This document shows positions 18,120 to 27,293 of a stretch of 64,000 nucleotides of DNA, one piece after another (the stretch's first letter is position 1; every line of letters begins with the position of its first letter). The notes under the pieces were generated by a model. The model was not told the origin of the DNA and made no database searches. It was given only the letters and a program-made list of their open reading frames with translations. The position numbers were made by a program, and so were the translations under genes. The stretch lies in assembly GCF_022179345.1 (NCBI RefSeq), contig NZ_BPQR01000031.1:1-64000 (forward strand), given 5' to 3'. The DNA is from Methylobacterium jeotgali (GTDB lineage: Bacteria; Pseudomonadota; Alphaproteobacteria; Rhizobiales; Beijerinckiaceae).

Positions 18120-18566
18120 TCACAGGTCCGTCGAATCCTTCTTCGCGTCGTCCTTCTTGCCCGAGCCCGCCTCGACGGTGAGACGGATGTTCTGGGTCTG
18201 CACCGCGCCGTCCGCGTTTTTCACCTCGACGGTGACCTCGTCGGAGCCGGTGAATCCAGCCTTGCTCTGGTAGAACAGGGCCTGAACGGCGGCCTCCTTG
18301 TTCGGGCAGCGGTAGCTCGCCGGCGTCTTGGTCTTGCCGGTCTTGGTGACGATCGAGCCGTTCTTGGGCGCCGTGACGATGCGGAACTCCGGCATCGGGC
18401 CGACGGCGCAGTCCTTCTTAAGATTCGGCGCCAGGACCAGCCGGACCGACTTTCCGCTCGCGGCGGTCTCGGAGCGCGTCACCGTCGTCTCGGCCAGGGC
18501 GGCCGTCCCTGCCGAGGCCATCGTCAAGCCGAGGGCCAGGGCGGCGAGCGGGCGGAACGTCTGCAT
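18120..18566 (-). CDS. Secreted protein of unknown function
   Basis: The 148-aa product has a clear Sec signal peptide (MQTFRPLAALALGLTMASAG, cleavage after ALA near residue 25). The mature part is beta-rich: SVRLVLAPNLKKDC, FRIVTAPKNGSIV, SYRCPNKEAAVQALFYQ and FTGSDEVTVEVKN. This alternation resembles an Ig-like beta-sandwich, with two cysteines that could form a disulfide. The tail is Lys/Asp-rich (GSGKKDDAKKDSTDL). I do not recognise a named family. The long frame continuing upstream is antisense to the HPP-CBS gene and is not coding. It is divergent from that gene. Confidence 0.75.
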   Translation of the reverse strand: MQTFRPLAALALGLTMASAGTAALAETTVTRSETAASGKSVRLVLAPNLKKDCAVGPMPEFRIVTAPKNGSIVTKTGKTKTPASYRCPNKEAAVQALFYQSKAGFTGSDEVTVEVKNADGAVQTQNIRLTVEAGSGKKDDAKKDSTDL

Positions 18567-18821
18567 GGTCTGAAGTCTCCTCCTGCGCTCGCGGAAGACG
18601 GAGCACGGCCGCTCCGATGCGATGCGCCGGCCGGATGTGGGGAGCGCGACCGTCGAGAACGAGGGCCTCGTGTCGCGCGCCGCATCCGAGACCGGCATTC
18701 CCGCGCCGCAGCCGCTCCCTGCGCGACGCTCGTAGGCGGGAGCCGGGGCGCTGGTGTACCAGGGCTGCAAGCGGAAGCCCGGCGAGACGAACCGCGCCGA
18801 GAAGAAGGGGAGGACGCCGGA
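18567..18821. promoter_or_regulatory. Divergent intergenic region
   Basis: About 255 bp separate the leftward secreted-protein gene from the rightward HPP-CBS gene, so promoters for both must lie here. I cannot assign boxes with confidence and see no credible small ORF. Confidence 0.4.
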
Positions 18822-19991
18822 ATGTCCCTGGCCCTGCGCCATTTCATTCCCAACACGCCGTCGGTCAGCCTGCGCGAGCGTGCGCGCTCGGCGGCGGGCG
18901 CCCTCCTCGGAATCCTCTGCACGGGCCTGATCTGCCGGGCGGCCATCGGCCCGGACGCGGCCCTGCCAGCGCTGATCGCGCCGATGGGCGCCTCCGCCGT
19001 GCTGCTCTTCGCGGTGCCGGCGAGTCCCCTGGCGCAGCCCTGGTCGATCGTCGGCGGCAACGGCGTCTCGGCGCTCGTCGGGGTCGCGGCGGCGATGCTG
19101 ATCCCGAATCCGTTCGTCGCCGCCTCCGTCGCGATCTGCGTGGCGATCGCGCTGATGATGTCGCTGCGCTGCGTGCATCCCCCGAGCGGCGCCGTGGCGC
19201 TCACCGCCGTGCTTGGGGGCCCGGGGATCCACGATCTCGGCTTCGGCTTCGTGCTCTGGCCGGTCGGCGCGAACACGCTCGCGATCCTCACCGTGGCGCT
19301 CGTCTTCAACAACCTGGTCGGCCGCTCCTACCCGCACGTGCCGAGCCGGCCGGCCGGGGCGCCCGGGGAGCCGCCCGCCGCGAACCGCGTCGGCTTCACC
19401 TCCGCCGATCTGGACGAAGCGCTCAAGGGCTACGACCAGCTCCTCGAGGTCGATCGGAGCGACCTGGAGACGATCCTGCGGCGGGTCCAGATGCACGGCT
19501 ACGCCCGGCGGGCGGGCGAGACGGTCTGCGCCGACATCATGTCCCGGCAGGTCGTTGGGATCGCGCCGGACGCGCCGCTCTCGGAGGCCCTCGACCTCCT
19601 GCGGGGACATCACATCAAGGTGCTGCCGGTGACGGACGAGAGCGCCCGCGTCCTCGGCATCGTCACGCAGACGGACCTTCTCGACAACGCAGTCTGGGAC
19701 AGCGCCGGGCCGCGCCTCGGCTGGGCCCGGCGCCTCAGCCTCGCCGCCCGGCGGGGACGCGCTCCGGCGGGCCGGGTCGAGGACATCATGACCGCGCCCG
19801 TCGTCACAGCACGGCCGGAGACCCGCATCGCCGAGGTCGTCGCCAGGCTCTCCGAATCCGGGCTCCACCACATGCCCGTCGTCGGCGAGGACGACCGGCT
19901 CGTCGGCATCATCTCGCAGAGCGATCTCGTCGTCGCGCTGCTCGCCGACGCCGCCGAGCGCGGGGCCAAGGCGGAGCCGGTCCCCGCCTGA
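18822..19991 (+). CDS. HPP family membrane protein with two C-terminal CBS domains
   Basis: The product is 389 aa. Residues 1-175 form the HPP domain with about four to five transmembrane helices and the name-giving motif CVHPPSGAVALTAVLGG near residue 115. A linker follows (DLDEALKGYDQLLEVDRSDLE). Then come two CBS modules (ADIMSRQVVGIAPDAPLSEA and VEDIMTAPVVTARPETRIAE), which usually bind adenosyl ligands. Some HPP proteins transport nitrite; that role cannot be assumed here. ATG 18822 has AGGGGAGGA upstream and gives an N-terminus just before the first helix. Confidence 0.92.
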   Translation: MSLALRHFIPNTPSVSLRERARSAAGALLGILCTGLICRAAIGPDAALPALIAPMGASAVLLFAVPASPLAQPWSIVGGNGVSALVGVAAAMLIPNPFVAASVAICVAIALMMSLRCVHPPSGAVALTAVLGGPGIHDLGFGFVLWPVGANTLAILTVALVFNNLVGRSYPHVPSRPAGAPGEPPAANRVGFTSADLDEALKGYDQLLEVDRSDLETILRRVQMHGYARRAGETVCADIMSRQVVGIAPDAPLSEALDLLRGHHIKVLPVTDESARVLGIVTQTDLLDNAVWDSAGPRLGWARRLSLAARRGRAPAGRVEDIMTAPVVTARPETRIAEVVARLSESGLHHMPVVGEDDRLVGIISQSDLVVALLADAAERGAKAEPVPA

Positions 19992-20003
19992 GGCTCCCGC
20001 GCC

Positions 20004-20423
20004 TCAGCGCTGGAGCACCGCCGCCACGGCGCCGGTCACGCGGGCGATCTGCGCGGCGTCGAACTCGTTGGCGAGCGCCGCGCGAAGCCCGGCCTCGATG
20101 CGATCCCGCTCGCCGATGTCGTCGAACGGCGTCTGAGGGATGTCCTGCTCCTTGAGTCGGCAGGCCTTGCGGATCGTCTCCGCGGCGCGAAGAAGGTCCT
20201 CGCGGGCCGCCGGTCCCATCTCCCAGAGCGGGTTGCGCAGGCGGCTGATGACCCGGCGCGCGTCGCGGTAGTCGCGGTCGACCGCCGTCAGGGCCTCGAT
20301 CTGGCTGACGAGGAAGGTCAGCTCCAGGACCTCGCCGGCGGCCTCCGGACATGTCCGGACGATCCGCAGCATGCGGGCCATCAGTTCCTGGGCGGGAGAC
20401 AAGCGGCGCCGAGCCTCGGTCAT
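20004..20423 (-). CDS. Hypothetical helical protein
   Basis: The 139-aa product begins MTEARRRLSPAQELMARMLR. It is predicted mostly helical and is charged, with no signal peptide or membrane segment. It includes DRDYRDARRVISRLRNPLWEM in the middle and a C-terminal ANEFDAAQIARVTGAVAAVL. I do not recognise the family. Codon use is normal for the region. It lies downstream of the MerR regulator on the same strand, with a 76-nt gap, and converges on the HPP-CBS gene. Confidence 0.65.
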   Translation of the reverse strand: MTEARRRLSPAQELMARMLRIVRTCPEAAGEVLELTFLVSQIEALTAVDRDYRDARRVISRLRNPLWEMGPAAREDLLRAAETIRKACRLKEQDIPQTPFDDIGERDRIEAGLRAALANEFDAAQIARVTGAVAAVLQR

Positions 20424-20499
20424 GCGCGCCTAACGCGGCGCTCAAGGCAAAGTTCAGGCGAACGGTACGACGGTCAGAGCGGGCCTTCGCGACGGGATC

Positions 20500-20988
20500 T
20501 CACGCCTCCGGCACGGCCCTCAGCGCGGCCAGCGCCGCCTTGCAGGCGTGAAGCTCGGAGAGGACCGCCTCGATGGCCTCGCGGTCGACGGGCGGCTCGC
20601 CCCCCGCCTCGGCCGCGCCCTCGGCGCCGGCCTCCGCCGCACCGTCCGATACGCTGTCCTGGGGGCTCGGCGCCCCCGCGACCGCCTCGCCCCGGCCGAC
20701 CGCCTGGACGAAGCGCAGTCCTTGCGTGCGGACCACGCGCTGCGCGCCGCGGATCGTGTAGCCCTGCCCGTGCAGGAGCTGGCGGATGCCCTTGATGAGG
20801 TCGACGTCCTCGGGGCGGTAGTAGCGCCGGCCGCCGGCCCGCTTGATCGGGCGGATCTGCGCGAACTTGGTCTCCCAGAAGCGCAGGACGTGCTGCGGCA
20901 CCTCGATGGCTGCCGAGACCTCGCTGATGGTGCGGAAGGCACCGGCGCTCTTCTCGGCCGTCTCGGCCGTCACCACTGCGAGCGCCAT
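20500..20988 (-). CDS. MerR family transcriptional regulator
   Basis: The 162-aa product has an N-terminal winged-helix MerR domain. [20 protein letters not shown] forms the helix-turn-helix, followed by the wing [19 protein letters not shown] (about residues 18-75). The rest is a low-complexity Ala/Glu linker ([16 protein letters not shown]) and a short C-terminal helix. There is no metal-binding cysteine cluster. A MerR gene directly after ihfA is a recurring arrangement in alphaproteobacteria; its targets are unknown. ATG 20988 is preferred over GTG 20997, three codons upstream. Confidence 0.9.
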   Translation of the reverse strand: MALAVVTAETAEKSAGAFRTISEVSAAIEVPQHVLRFWETKFAQIRPIKRAGGRRYYRPEDVDLIKGIRQLLHGQGYTIRGAQRVVRTQGLRFVQAVGRGEAVAGAPSPQDSVSDGAAEAGAEGAAEAGGEPPVDREAIEAVLSELHACKAALAALRAVPEA

Positions 20989-21031
20989 GCGTCCCACTCT
21001 CGATCAGAAGCCGCCGGAAGGGGGCCCGCGC

Positions 21032-21352
21032 TCACTCGTCGTCGGCGTCGTGGGCGGCGCTGAGCCCGTTGATCCGCGCCTTGAGGACGTTGGATGGCTT
21101 GAACACCATGACCTGCCGGGGCTCGATCGTCACCTCGACGCCGGTCTTCGGGTTGCGGCCGACGCGCTGGCCCTTGCTGCGCACCACGAAAGAGCCGAAC
21201 GAGGAGAGCTTCACCGTCTCGCCCTGGGCGAGGCAAGTGCAGATCTCCGACAGGACCGTCTCCACGAGGGCGGCGGACTCCGTGCGGGACAGCCCGACCT
21301 GCTGATAGACGGCCTCGCTCAAATCGGCGCGTGTGACCGTCCGCCCTGCCAT
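21032..21352 (-). CDS. ihfA: Integration host factor alpha subunit
   Basis: The 106-aa product is a DNA-bending HU/IHF family member. It starts [20 protein letters not shown] and has the [10 protein letters not shown] strand. The DNA-intercalating arm contains [14 protein letters not shown] with its conserved proline, and [15 protein letters not shown] follows. The length and the arm sequence fit IhfA rather than HU. It forms a heterodimer with IhfB, encoded elsewhere, and acts in replication, recombination and promoter architecture. It lies between fabH and the MerR gene in the plsX-fabH-ihfA-merR order. Confidence 0.95.
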   Translation of the reverse strand: MAGRTVTRADLSEAVYQQVGLSRTESAALVETVLSEICTCLAQGETVKLSSFGSFVVRSKGQRVGRNPKTGVEVTIEPRQVMVFKPSNVLKARINGLSAAHDADDE

Positions 21353-21457
21353 GCTTCCCCTCGTCCGATTCGACGCTCGACCGCGTATCTCTATGATTCA
21401 GCACGCTAATCGGCCCGCAACGACGGGTCAACCGCCGTGAAGCGATCCGCGCGACGC

Positions 21458-22435
21458 CTACCAGCGGATCAGCGCGGCGCCCCAGGAGAAGCCGCCGCCG
21501 ATGGCCTCGATCATCACGAGGTCGCCGTCCTCGATGCGCCCGTCCTTGCGGGCGGTGTCCAGCGCCAGCGGGATCGAGGCGGCAGAGGTGTTGCCGTGCC
21601 GGTCGACGGTGAGCACCACCCGGTCGCGGGGGATGCCGAGCTTGTCGGCGGAGGCCTCGATGATCCGCCGGTTCGCCTGGTGGGGCACGAACCAGTCGAG
21701 ATCGGCCGCCTCGAAGCCCGCCTTCTCGAAGGCGTCCCGGATCACGTCGGTCACGGAGCCGACGGCGAAGCGGAAGACCTCCTTGCCCTGCATGCGCAGG
21801 TGGCCGGTGGTGCCCGTCGAGCCGGGACCGCCGTCGACGTAGAGCTTGTCGCGGTGGCGCCCGTCCGAGCGCAGGCTCGCCGAGAGCACGCCCCGGTCGT
21901 CGCTCGTGCCCGTGCCCTCGCGGGCCTCGAGCACGATGGCGCCGGCCCCGTCGCCGAACAGCACGCAGGTGGTGCGGTCCTCCCAGTCGAGGATGCGCGA
22001 GAAGGTCTCGGCGCCGATCACGAGGGCCCGGCGGGCGCCGCCCGTGGTCAGGAATCGGTCGGCGGTCGAGACCGCGAAGACGAAGCCGGCGCAAACCGCC
22101 TGGAGGTCGAAGGCCGCGCCCTGCTCGATGCCGAGCGCCGCCTGGATCTGCGTCGCCGTCGAGGGGAAGGTGTGGTCCGGCGTCGAGGTCGCGCAGATCA
22201 CGAGGTCGATGTCGGCACCCGACAAGCCGGCGTCGTCGAGCGCCGCCCGCGCCGCCTTAGCGCCGAGCGTCGAGGTGGTCTCGTCGGGGGCGGCGATATG
22301 GCGGCGGGTGATGCCGGTGCGCTGGACGATCCACTCGTCGGACGTGTCGACCCGCTCGGCCAACTCGGCGTTGGTGACGACCTTGGCCGGGAGAGCCGAG
22401 CCGCAGCCGACGACGACGGAACGCAGGGCTGCCAT
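21458..22435 (-). CDS. fabH: 3-oxoacyl-ACP synthase III (KAS III)
   Basis: The 325-aa enzyme condenses acetyl-CoA with malonyl-ACP to start fatty-acid synthesis. The catalytic triad is visible: Cys115 in [10 protein letters not shown], His in [12 protein letters not shown], and Asn in [12 protein letters not shown]. The substrate-loop region [17 protein letters not shown] and the C-terminal [13 protein letters not shown] are canonical. It starts 22 nt after plsX, consistent with one operon supplying acyl-phosphate and fatty-acid initiation. Confidence 0.97.
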   Translation of the reverse strand: MAALRSVVVGCGSALPAKVVTNAELAERVDTSDEWIVQRTGITRRHIAAPDETTSTLGAKAARAALDDAGLSGADIDLVICATSTPDHTFPSTATQIQAALGIEQGAAFDLQAVCAGFVFAVSTADRFLTTGGARRALVIGAETFSRILDWEDRTTCVLFGDGAGAIVLEAREGTGTSDDRGVLSASLRSDGRHRDKLYVDGGPGSTGTTGHLRMQGKEVFRFAVGSVTDVIRDAFEKAGFEAADLDWFVPHQANRRIIEASADKLGIPRDRVVLTVDRHGNTSAASIPLALDTARKDGRIEDGDLVMIEAIGGGFSWGAALIRW

Positions 22436-22457
22436 GGGTGCCTCCTCCCGCTGCCGC

Positions 22458-23492
22458 TCAGGCCGTGACCGACGTGGGCGACTGGTCCAGCATGTCGCGG
22501 ATCGTGCGCATCAGGTCGTGCCGGGCCATGTCGTAGGCAAGGTCGACGGCGGCCGCGAAGCCCTGCGCATTCTCGGAGCCGTGGCTCTTGATGACGATGC
22601 CCTCGAGCCCGAGGAAAACGCCGCCATTGGCCCGGCTGGGGTTCATCTTGTCCCGCAGCGCCTGGAAGGCCTGCCGGGCGAAGAGGTAGCCGATCTTGGC
22701 CATCAGCGTGCGGCTCATCGCCGAGCGCAGGTAGCTCCCGATCTGCTTGGCGGTCCCCTCGGCGGTCTTCAGGGCGATGTTGCCGGTGAAGCCCTCGGTC
22801 ACCACGACGTCCACCGTGCCCCGGCCGAGGTCGTTGCCCTCGACGAAGCCGTGATAGGCGAGGTTGCCGGGCTCGCTCTCGCGCAGCAGGCGCGCAGCCT
22901 CCTTCACGGCCTCGTTGCCCTTCATCTCCTCGGTGCCGACATTGAGGAGCCCCACGGTCGGGCGCTCGATGTCGAAGACGATGCGGGCCATGGCCGCGCC
23001 CATCACCGCCATCTCCACGAGATGCTCCGCGTCGGTGCCGATGGTCGCGCCGACGTCGAGCACCACGCTCTCGCCACGCACCGTCGGCCACAGGCAGGCG
23101 ATGGCCGGGCGCTCGATGCCGGTCATGGTCTTGAGGCAGATCTTCGACATCGCCATCAGCGCGCCGGTGTTGCCGGCCGAGACCGCGGCCTCCGCCTGGC
23201 CGTCGCGCACCGCCTGGATCGCCTGCCACATCGAGGACTTGCCGCGCCCCTGGCGCACCGCCTGGCTCGGCTTGTCGTCCATGGCGACGGCCACCGTGGT
23301 GTGGCGGATCTCGACGGCGTCCTTGAGGCGGGGCTCGGCCGCCACGAGCGGCGCGATCACCGCCTCGTCGCCGAACATCAGGAAGGTCAGGTCCGGATGC
23401 CGCTCGCGGGCGATGGCCGCCCCCGGCACGACCACGGACGGACCGTGGTCGCCGCCCATGGCGTCGAGCGAGATGCGCACCCGTTGGGACAT
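22458..23492 (-). CDS. plsX: Phosphate acyltransferase PlsX
   Basis: The 344-aa product begins with the hallmark [19 protein letters not shown] and contains [20 protein letters not shown] and [17 protein letters not shown]. PlsX makes acyl-phosphate from acyl-ACP for glycerol-3-phosphate acylation by PlsY at the membrane. ATG 23492 ([10 protein letters not shown]) was chosen; the open frame extends further but is not conserved-looking. It follows the DUF177 gene and precedes fabH on the same strand. Confidence 0.96.
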   Translation of the reverse strand: MSQRVRISLDAMGGDHGPSVVVPGAAIARERHPDLTFLMFGDEAVIAPLVAAEPRLKDAVEIRHTTVAVAMDDKPSQAVRQGRGKSSMWQAIQAVRDGQAEAAVSAGNTGALMAMSKICLKTMTGIERPAIACLWPTVRGESVVLDVGATIGTDAEHLVEMAVMGAAMARIVFDIERPTVGLLNVGTEEMKGNEAVKEAARLLRESEPGNLAYHGFVEGNDLGRGTVDVVVTEGFTGNIALKTAEGTAKQIGSYLRSAMSRTLMAKIGYLFARQAFQALRDKMNPSRANGGVFLGLEGIVIKSHGSENAQGFAAAVDLAYDMARHDLMRTIRDMLDQSPTSVTA

Positions 23493-23613
23493 GAGAGACC
23501 GAGCCGAAAGCCTAAGGCGGAGGAAGGGCCTGACGGAGCGGCCCGGAGGGTCCGGCCCTGCCGGCGGGGCGGAAAATAGCGATCCGCGCCCGCCGGGCAA
23601 ACGAATTCGGGAT

Positions 23614-24132
23614 TCAGCCTTCCCGGCCCTTCAGCCGGTGCAGCGCTGCGAGGGGCTTCTCCGCCGCCTCCTCGTGCGGCTCGAAGGCGACGCCGGGCTT
23701 GCGGGGATAGGGGTCGAGGCCGAGCGCCAGGAACTCGGCGGTGAGCGCGCCGAGGTCGATGCGGCCGCCAACGATCGGGTCCGGCACGTCCTCGTCCTCG
23801 GCGTCCGTTCCAGCGAGCCGGTCGGTATCGGTGAAGGCGACCTCGACCGGCTCGGAGACCTCCGTCTCGAAGGGCTCGAGCGTCACCGAGCAGGTCTGCG
23901 TGATCCGGGCCTCGACCGTCCCCGTCACGACGAGGCGCGTGGTGGGGCCGTCCGCCCGGAAATGGCCGCTGAGCGCGTGGATCGCAGGCAGGCCGAAATC
24001 GGCGGCGAGGGCGGCGCATTCCTCCGGCGTCGCCTCGACGGTGTAGCCGTCCGGCCCCTGGCGGAGGCGGTCGACGGGCACGCTGCGGGACAGCGGGGAG
24101 GAGCCGGGAGGAAAGGTTCTGTCGGCGCTCAT
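23614..24132 (-). CDS. DUF177 (YceD-like) protein
   Basis: The 172-aa product has the DUF177 core: [20 protein letters not shown] with a conserved cysteine, followed by an acidic stretch ([19 protein letters not shown]) and [11 protein letters not shown]. In many bacteria this family sits next to rpmF or plsX and has been linked to 23S rRNA accumulation. Here rpmF is absent. Its ATG overlaps the stop of the upstream CBP3-like gene (ATGA), so the two are translationally coupled. Confidence 0.88.
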   Translation of the reverse strand: MSADRTFPPGSSPLSRSVPVDRLRQGPDGYTVEATPEECAALAADFGLPAIHALSGHFRADGPTTRLVVTGTVEARITQTCSVTLEPFETEVSEPVEVAFTDTDRLAGTDAEDEDVPDPIVGGRIDLGALTAEFLALGLDPYPRKPGVAFEPHEEAAEKPLAALHRLKGREG

Positions 24133-24674
24133 GCGGGTCTCCCGTACTGGGCCGGATCGGGAAAGAGGGCGGCGCCGCCGAGGATGCCGTCGAGATCGAT
24201 CCGGGCAAGGCCGGCGGCGGCGGCGAGGACGTAGGCCGCGAGCGCCTCCGCACCGTCCTCCTCGCGGCCGAGCACGTTGCGCGCGAGGGCGAGCGCCAGG
24301 GCGGGCGTGTCGCCGGCCTCGATCGCTCCCTGATAGCCGGAGGCGCGCCCGTAGAAGGCGGCGCCGAGCTTCTTCATGCGCTTGGGCACGCCGACGTCGC
24401 CGACGCCGAGCTCCCGCAGCGAGGCGTCGAACTGGAGGAAGACCGAGTTCACGAGGTCCTGGGCGATGTCCGGCCCAGGCGACGGCAGGGTGTTGAGCCG
24501 CCGCAGCAGCAGGATCGCGTGGAGCGTCAGCGACTCGAAGCGGCCCTCCACGGTGTCCGGCACCCCGAGCGCCGTGTAGAGGCCGGGCTGGCGGGAGGCC
24601 TCGCTGAGGCGCAGGTGCAGCGCCTCGATCACCCGGCGGCGATCGCCGTTGCGTCGGAAGAAGGCGCCTAGCAT
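24129..24674 (-). CDS. Ubiquinol-cytochrome c chaperone family (CBP3-like) protein
   Basis: The 181-aa product contains FESLTLHAILLLRRLNTLPS, QDLVNSVFLQFDASLRELGVGD and VPKRMKKLGAAFYGRASGY. This is the core of the CBP3/UQCC1 family, which assists cytochrome bc1 assembly. ATG 24674 (MLGAFFRRNGDRRR) is the natural start; the upstream frame extension is probably non-coding. It heads the leftward operon to plsX-fabH-ihfA and is divergent from bamE. Confidence 0.9.
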   Translation of the reverse strand: MLGAFFRRNGDRRRVIEALHLRLSEASRQPGLYTALGVPDTVEGRFESLTLHAILLLRRLNTLPSPGPDIAQDLVNSVFLQFDASLRELGVGDVGVPKRMKKLGAAFYGRASGYQGAIEAGDTPALALALARNVLGREEDGAEALAAYVLAAAAGLARIDLDGILGGAALFPDPAQYGRPA

Positions 24675-24831
24675 CCCGTCCACCGGTTGCGCTGGAGGTG
24701 TGGCCGCGCTTGCCTTGTCAAAGCCATAACCCCGCGGTACGGCACCCAACGGTCAAGGTGCAAGTGGCTTCCGGTCGTCCCGGCCGGCAGTGCACACGCG
24801 GCTGATTTCGCAACAAGATCAAGGGGGGCCG

Positions 24832-25329
24832 ATGTCGCGCCGTCTCGTCTCGTCGCTCGCTCGCGCGGCCATCATCGGCCTTCTCGGCGGCGCCGTCTCC
24901 GGCTGCATCGGCGAGGATCTCCGCCACGGCTACCAGATCGATCAGGCGGCGCTCGCCGCCGTGAAGCCGGGCATGAGCCCGGAGCAGGTGCTCCAGACGC
25001 TCGGCACGCCCTCCACCGTCTCCACGGTCGGCAACAAGAGCTGGTACTACATCTCGCAGAACACCCGCCGCACGGTGATGTTCATGGGCGAGAGCGTCGA
25101 GGACCAGAAGGTCGTCGCCGTCTACTTCACCCCCGGCTTCAAGGTGGAGCGCGTGGCCCTCTATGGGCTGCAGGACGGGCGCGTGTTCGACTTCATCGAG
25201 CGCACCACCCCGACGAGCGGCCAGGATCGCGCCTTCCTCAGCCAGCTCTTCCGGGGTCTCACCCGCTACGAGCCCTTCGGCAGCGGCAGCGGCACCAGCG
25301 TGGTGCCCGGCGCCCAGCGCGGCCTCTAG
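24832..25329 (+). CDS. bamE: Outer-membrane assembly lipoprotein BamE (SmpA/OmlA family)
   Basis: The 165-aa product has a basic signal peptide and lipobox VSGC (Cys near residue 24). The SmpA/OmlA domain follows: VKPGMSPEQVLQTLGTPSTV, KSWYYISQ and VVAVYFTPGFKVERVALYGL. It belongs to the BAM complex that inserts beta-barrel proteins in the outer membrane. AAGGGGGG sits just before ATG 24832, which settles the start. It is divergent from the CBP3-like gene, a common alphaproteobacterial arrangement. Confidence 0.93.
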   Translation: MSRRLVSSLARAAIIGLLGGAVSGCIGEDLRHGYQIDQAALAAVKPGMSPEQVLQTLGTPSTVSTVGNKSWYYISQNTRRTVMFMGESVEDQKVVAVYFTPGFKVERVALYGLQDGRVFDFIERTTPTSGQDRAFLSQLFRGLTRYEPFGSGSGTSVVPGAQRGL

Positions 25330-25331
25330 AG

Positions 25332-25373
25332 CGCTTTCCGACGAAGCGGACACCGGTTCCGTCGCAGGAAAGC
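25332..25373. repeat. Short palindromic intergenic element
   Basis: The arms GCTTTCC (25333-25339) and GGAAAGC (25367-25373) flank GACG...CGTC and an ACCGGT palindrome. Elements with the GCTTTCCGACGAAGCGG core are abundant between genes in Rhizobiales-type genomes. It lies directly after the bamE stop codon and before a perfect hairpin. Confidence 0.65.
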
Positions 25374-25408
25374 AGAGCATTGGCCCGACGTGGTCGGGCC
25401 AATGCTCT
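25374..25408. terminator. Perfect 16-bp hairpin between convergent genes
   Basis: AGAGCATTGGCCCGAC (25374-25389) pairs exactly with 25393-25408 around a GTG loop. It lies between bamE (+) and the convergent HAD gene (-), and touches the HAD stop codon. There is no U-run on either side, so it may act as a bidirectional stem terminator or be part of the adjacent repeat element. Confidence 0.65.
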
Positions 25409-26129
25409 AGCCCGGCACCGGAACGAGCGCCCCGGCGATGTCGTCCGGGCGCTCGAACAGGTGGTCGGGCGCCAAGGCGGCGAGCGCCTCCCGGCGCGTG
25501 TAGCCCCACACCGCCGCCCCGAACGCGCAGCCGGCCCGTCGCGCCGCGTCATGATCGCGCGTCTCGTCGCCGACCGCGAGGACACGATCCGCGGGCAGTC
25601 CGCTCGCGCGGATCAACCGGCGGAGCCGGCCCGCCTTCCCGGACAGCGACGTGCCGCAGGCGAAGCGCTCGATGCGGGCGGCGTTGGGGCCGAGAACCGC
25701 GCGCACCGTCGCCTCGGCGTTCGAGCTGAGGACGAACAGGCGGATGCCGCGCTCGTCCAGCGCCTTCAGCATCGCGCCGACGCCCGAAAAGAGCGGGATC
25801 GAAGCCGCGTCGCGGGCGGCGAGCCAGCGCATGTGCCGGGCAACGAGGGGCAGCTTCCAGGTCGGGATGCCGAGATGCGCGACGATCTCGCGGGCGGACA
25901 GCCGCCGGAGCCCGTCCTCCTCGCCGGCCTCGACCCGGCGGAAGCCGTAGCGGTCCGCGACGCCGTTGAGGACGCCGCGGAACCACGGATAGGAATCGGC
26001 CAGCGTGCCGTCGAAGTCGAGGACGACGAGGCGGATGCCCGAGCCGTCCTCGGCGTTCGCCCGGGTCAGGCGGCCCTGTCCGTCAGGGCCGGATAGTCGA
26101 CGTAGCCTTCGGGGCCCTGGCTGTACCAC
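25407..26129 (-). CDS. HAD-superfamily phosphatase (phosphoglycolate-phosphatase-like)
   Basis: The product is up to 240 aa. It has the HAD motifs LVVLDFDGTLADS (catalytic Asp pair), VLSSNAEA (motif II), a Lys in SLSGKAGRL and VGDETRDHDAARRAG (motif IV). The layout with a helical cap between motifs I and II resembles Gph-type phosphatases; substrate unknown. The start is uncertain. The listed GTG 26129 makes a 64-nt overlap with the end of the upstream flavin oxidoreductase gene, while a CTG some 20 codons later would nearly remove it. The genes are otherwise contiguous and probably co-transcribed. Confidence 0.82.
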   Translation of the reverse strand: MVQPGPRRLRRLSGPDGQGRLTRANAEDGSGIRLVVLDFDGTLADSYPWFRGVLNGVADRYGFRRVEAGEEDGLRRLSAREIVAHLGIPTWKLPLVARHMRWLAARDAASIPLFSGVGAMLKALDERGIRLFVLSSNAEATVRAVLGPNAARIERFACGTSLSGKAGRLRRLIRASGLPADRVLAVGDETRDHDAARRAGCAFGAAVWGYTRREALAALAPDHLFERPDDIAGALVPVPG

Positions 26130-27154
26130 GTCGCCTGCACGTCCTTGTTGAGCGGCGCGCCCTCGCGCAGACGCTGCGGCAGGTCCGGGTTGGCGATGAA
26201 GGTGCGGCCGAAGGCGACGGCGTCGGCCTTGCCCTCGTCGAGCACCGCCTGGGCGCTGGCGCCGTCGTAGTCGGAGTTCAGCACCAGCGGGCCGGCGAAG
26301 GCACGCTTCACCACGGGCGCCACCGGCGGATGGTTCGGCTTGCCGAAGGTGCCGTCAGGGCCGGGCTCGCGCATCTCGAGGAAGGCGATGCCGATCTCGG
26401 AGAGCTTCGCGGCGGCGGCGCCGAACAGCGCGTCGGGATCGGAATCATCGACGCCCTGGATCGCGCCGTTCGGCGAGAGCCGCACCGCCGTACGGTCCTT
26501 GCCGACCACGCCCGCCACCGCCCGCGTCACCTCGTCGAGCAGCCGCACCCGGTTCTCGATGGAGCCGCCGTAGCGGTCGGTGCGGTGGTTGACGCCGTCA
26601 CGCAGGAACTGGTCGATCAGGTAGCCGTTCGCGGCGTGGATCTGGACGCCGTCGAAGCCGGCCGCGCGGGCGTTGCCGGCGGCGCGCTCGTAATCGGCGA
26701 GAAGCCGCGGGATCTCGTCGAGCTCCAGGGCACGCGCCTCGGCGTAGGGCTGCTTGCCCTTGTAGGTGTGCGCGGCGTCCGGGGCCGTGGTGGCCGAGGA
26801 GGAGACGGGCTTGGCGCCGCCGAGGAAGTCCGGATGGACCACCCGGCCCATGTGCCAGAGCTGCGCGAAGATGCGTCCTCCCGCGTCGTGCACCGCCTTC
26901 ACCACGGGCCGCCACGCATCGACCTGCCGGTCCGACCACAGACCCGGCGCGTAGGGCCAGCCGAGGCCCTCCTGCGTGATGCCGGTGGCCTCGCTGAGGA
27001 TCAGGCCGGCCCCGGCGCGCTGCGCGTAGTACTCGGCCATGATCGGCGCCGGCACGTGCTCGCTTGTGGCGCGGCCGCGGGTCAGGGGGGCCATGAGGAT
27101 GCGGTTCGGCGCCTCGATGGCACCGAGGCGGATCGGGTCGAAGAGTGACGGCAT
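26066..27154 (-). CDS. Old Yellow Enzyme family alkene reductase (NemA-like)
   Basis: The 362-aa FMN enzyme starts MPSLFDPIRLGAIEAPNRIL. It has the MAPLTRGRA segment, the substrate-binding IHAANGYLIDQFLRDG with the His/Asn pair, the RTDRYGGSIENR motif with catalytic Tyr, and the FMN-phosphate region VAFGRTFIANPDL. Such enzymes use NAD(P)H to reduce activated C=C bonds (N-ethylmaleimide, enones, nitro compounds). ATG 27154 is the family start; the upstream frame is unsupported. It lies just downstream of kdpE, with about 140 nt between, and is unlikely to belong functionally to the kdp system. Confidence 0.94.
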   Translation of the reverse strand: MPSLFDPIRLGAIEAPNRILMAPLTRGRATSEHVPAPIMAEYYAQRAGAGLILSEATGITQEGLGWPYAPGLWSDRQVDAWRPVVKAVHDAGGRIFAQLWHMGRVVHPDFLGGAKPVSSSATTAPDAAHTYKGKQPYAEARALELDEIPRLLADYERAAGNARAAGFDGVQIHAANGYLIDQFLRDGVNHRTDRYGGSIENRVRLLDEVTRAVAGVVGKDRTAVRLSPNGAIQGVDDSDPDALFGAAAAKLSEIGIAFLEMREPGPDGTFGKPNHPPVAPVVKRAFAGPLVLNSDYDGASAQAVLDEGKADAVAFGRTFIANPDLPQRLREGAPLNKDVQATWYSQGPEGYVDYPALTDRAA

Positions 27155-27293
27155 CGTCGGTCTCGTGTCTGATGAGAGGCGGCGCCGGGGCCGCCGGGAG
27201 TGGCCTTCAGGTGGGCCGGCGCCGCGCCGTCGCCAGAGGTTTAGAACCCGCCCGGCTCGCGCATGTGCGCGGACGCACACGCCGGCATCGGAC

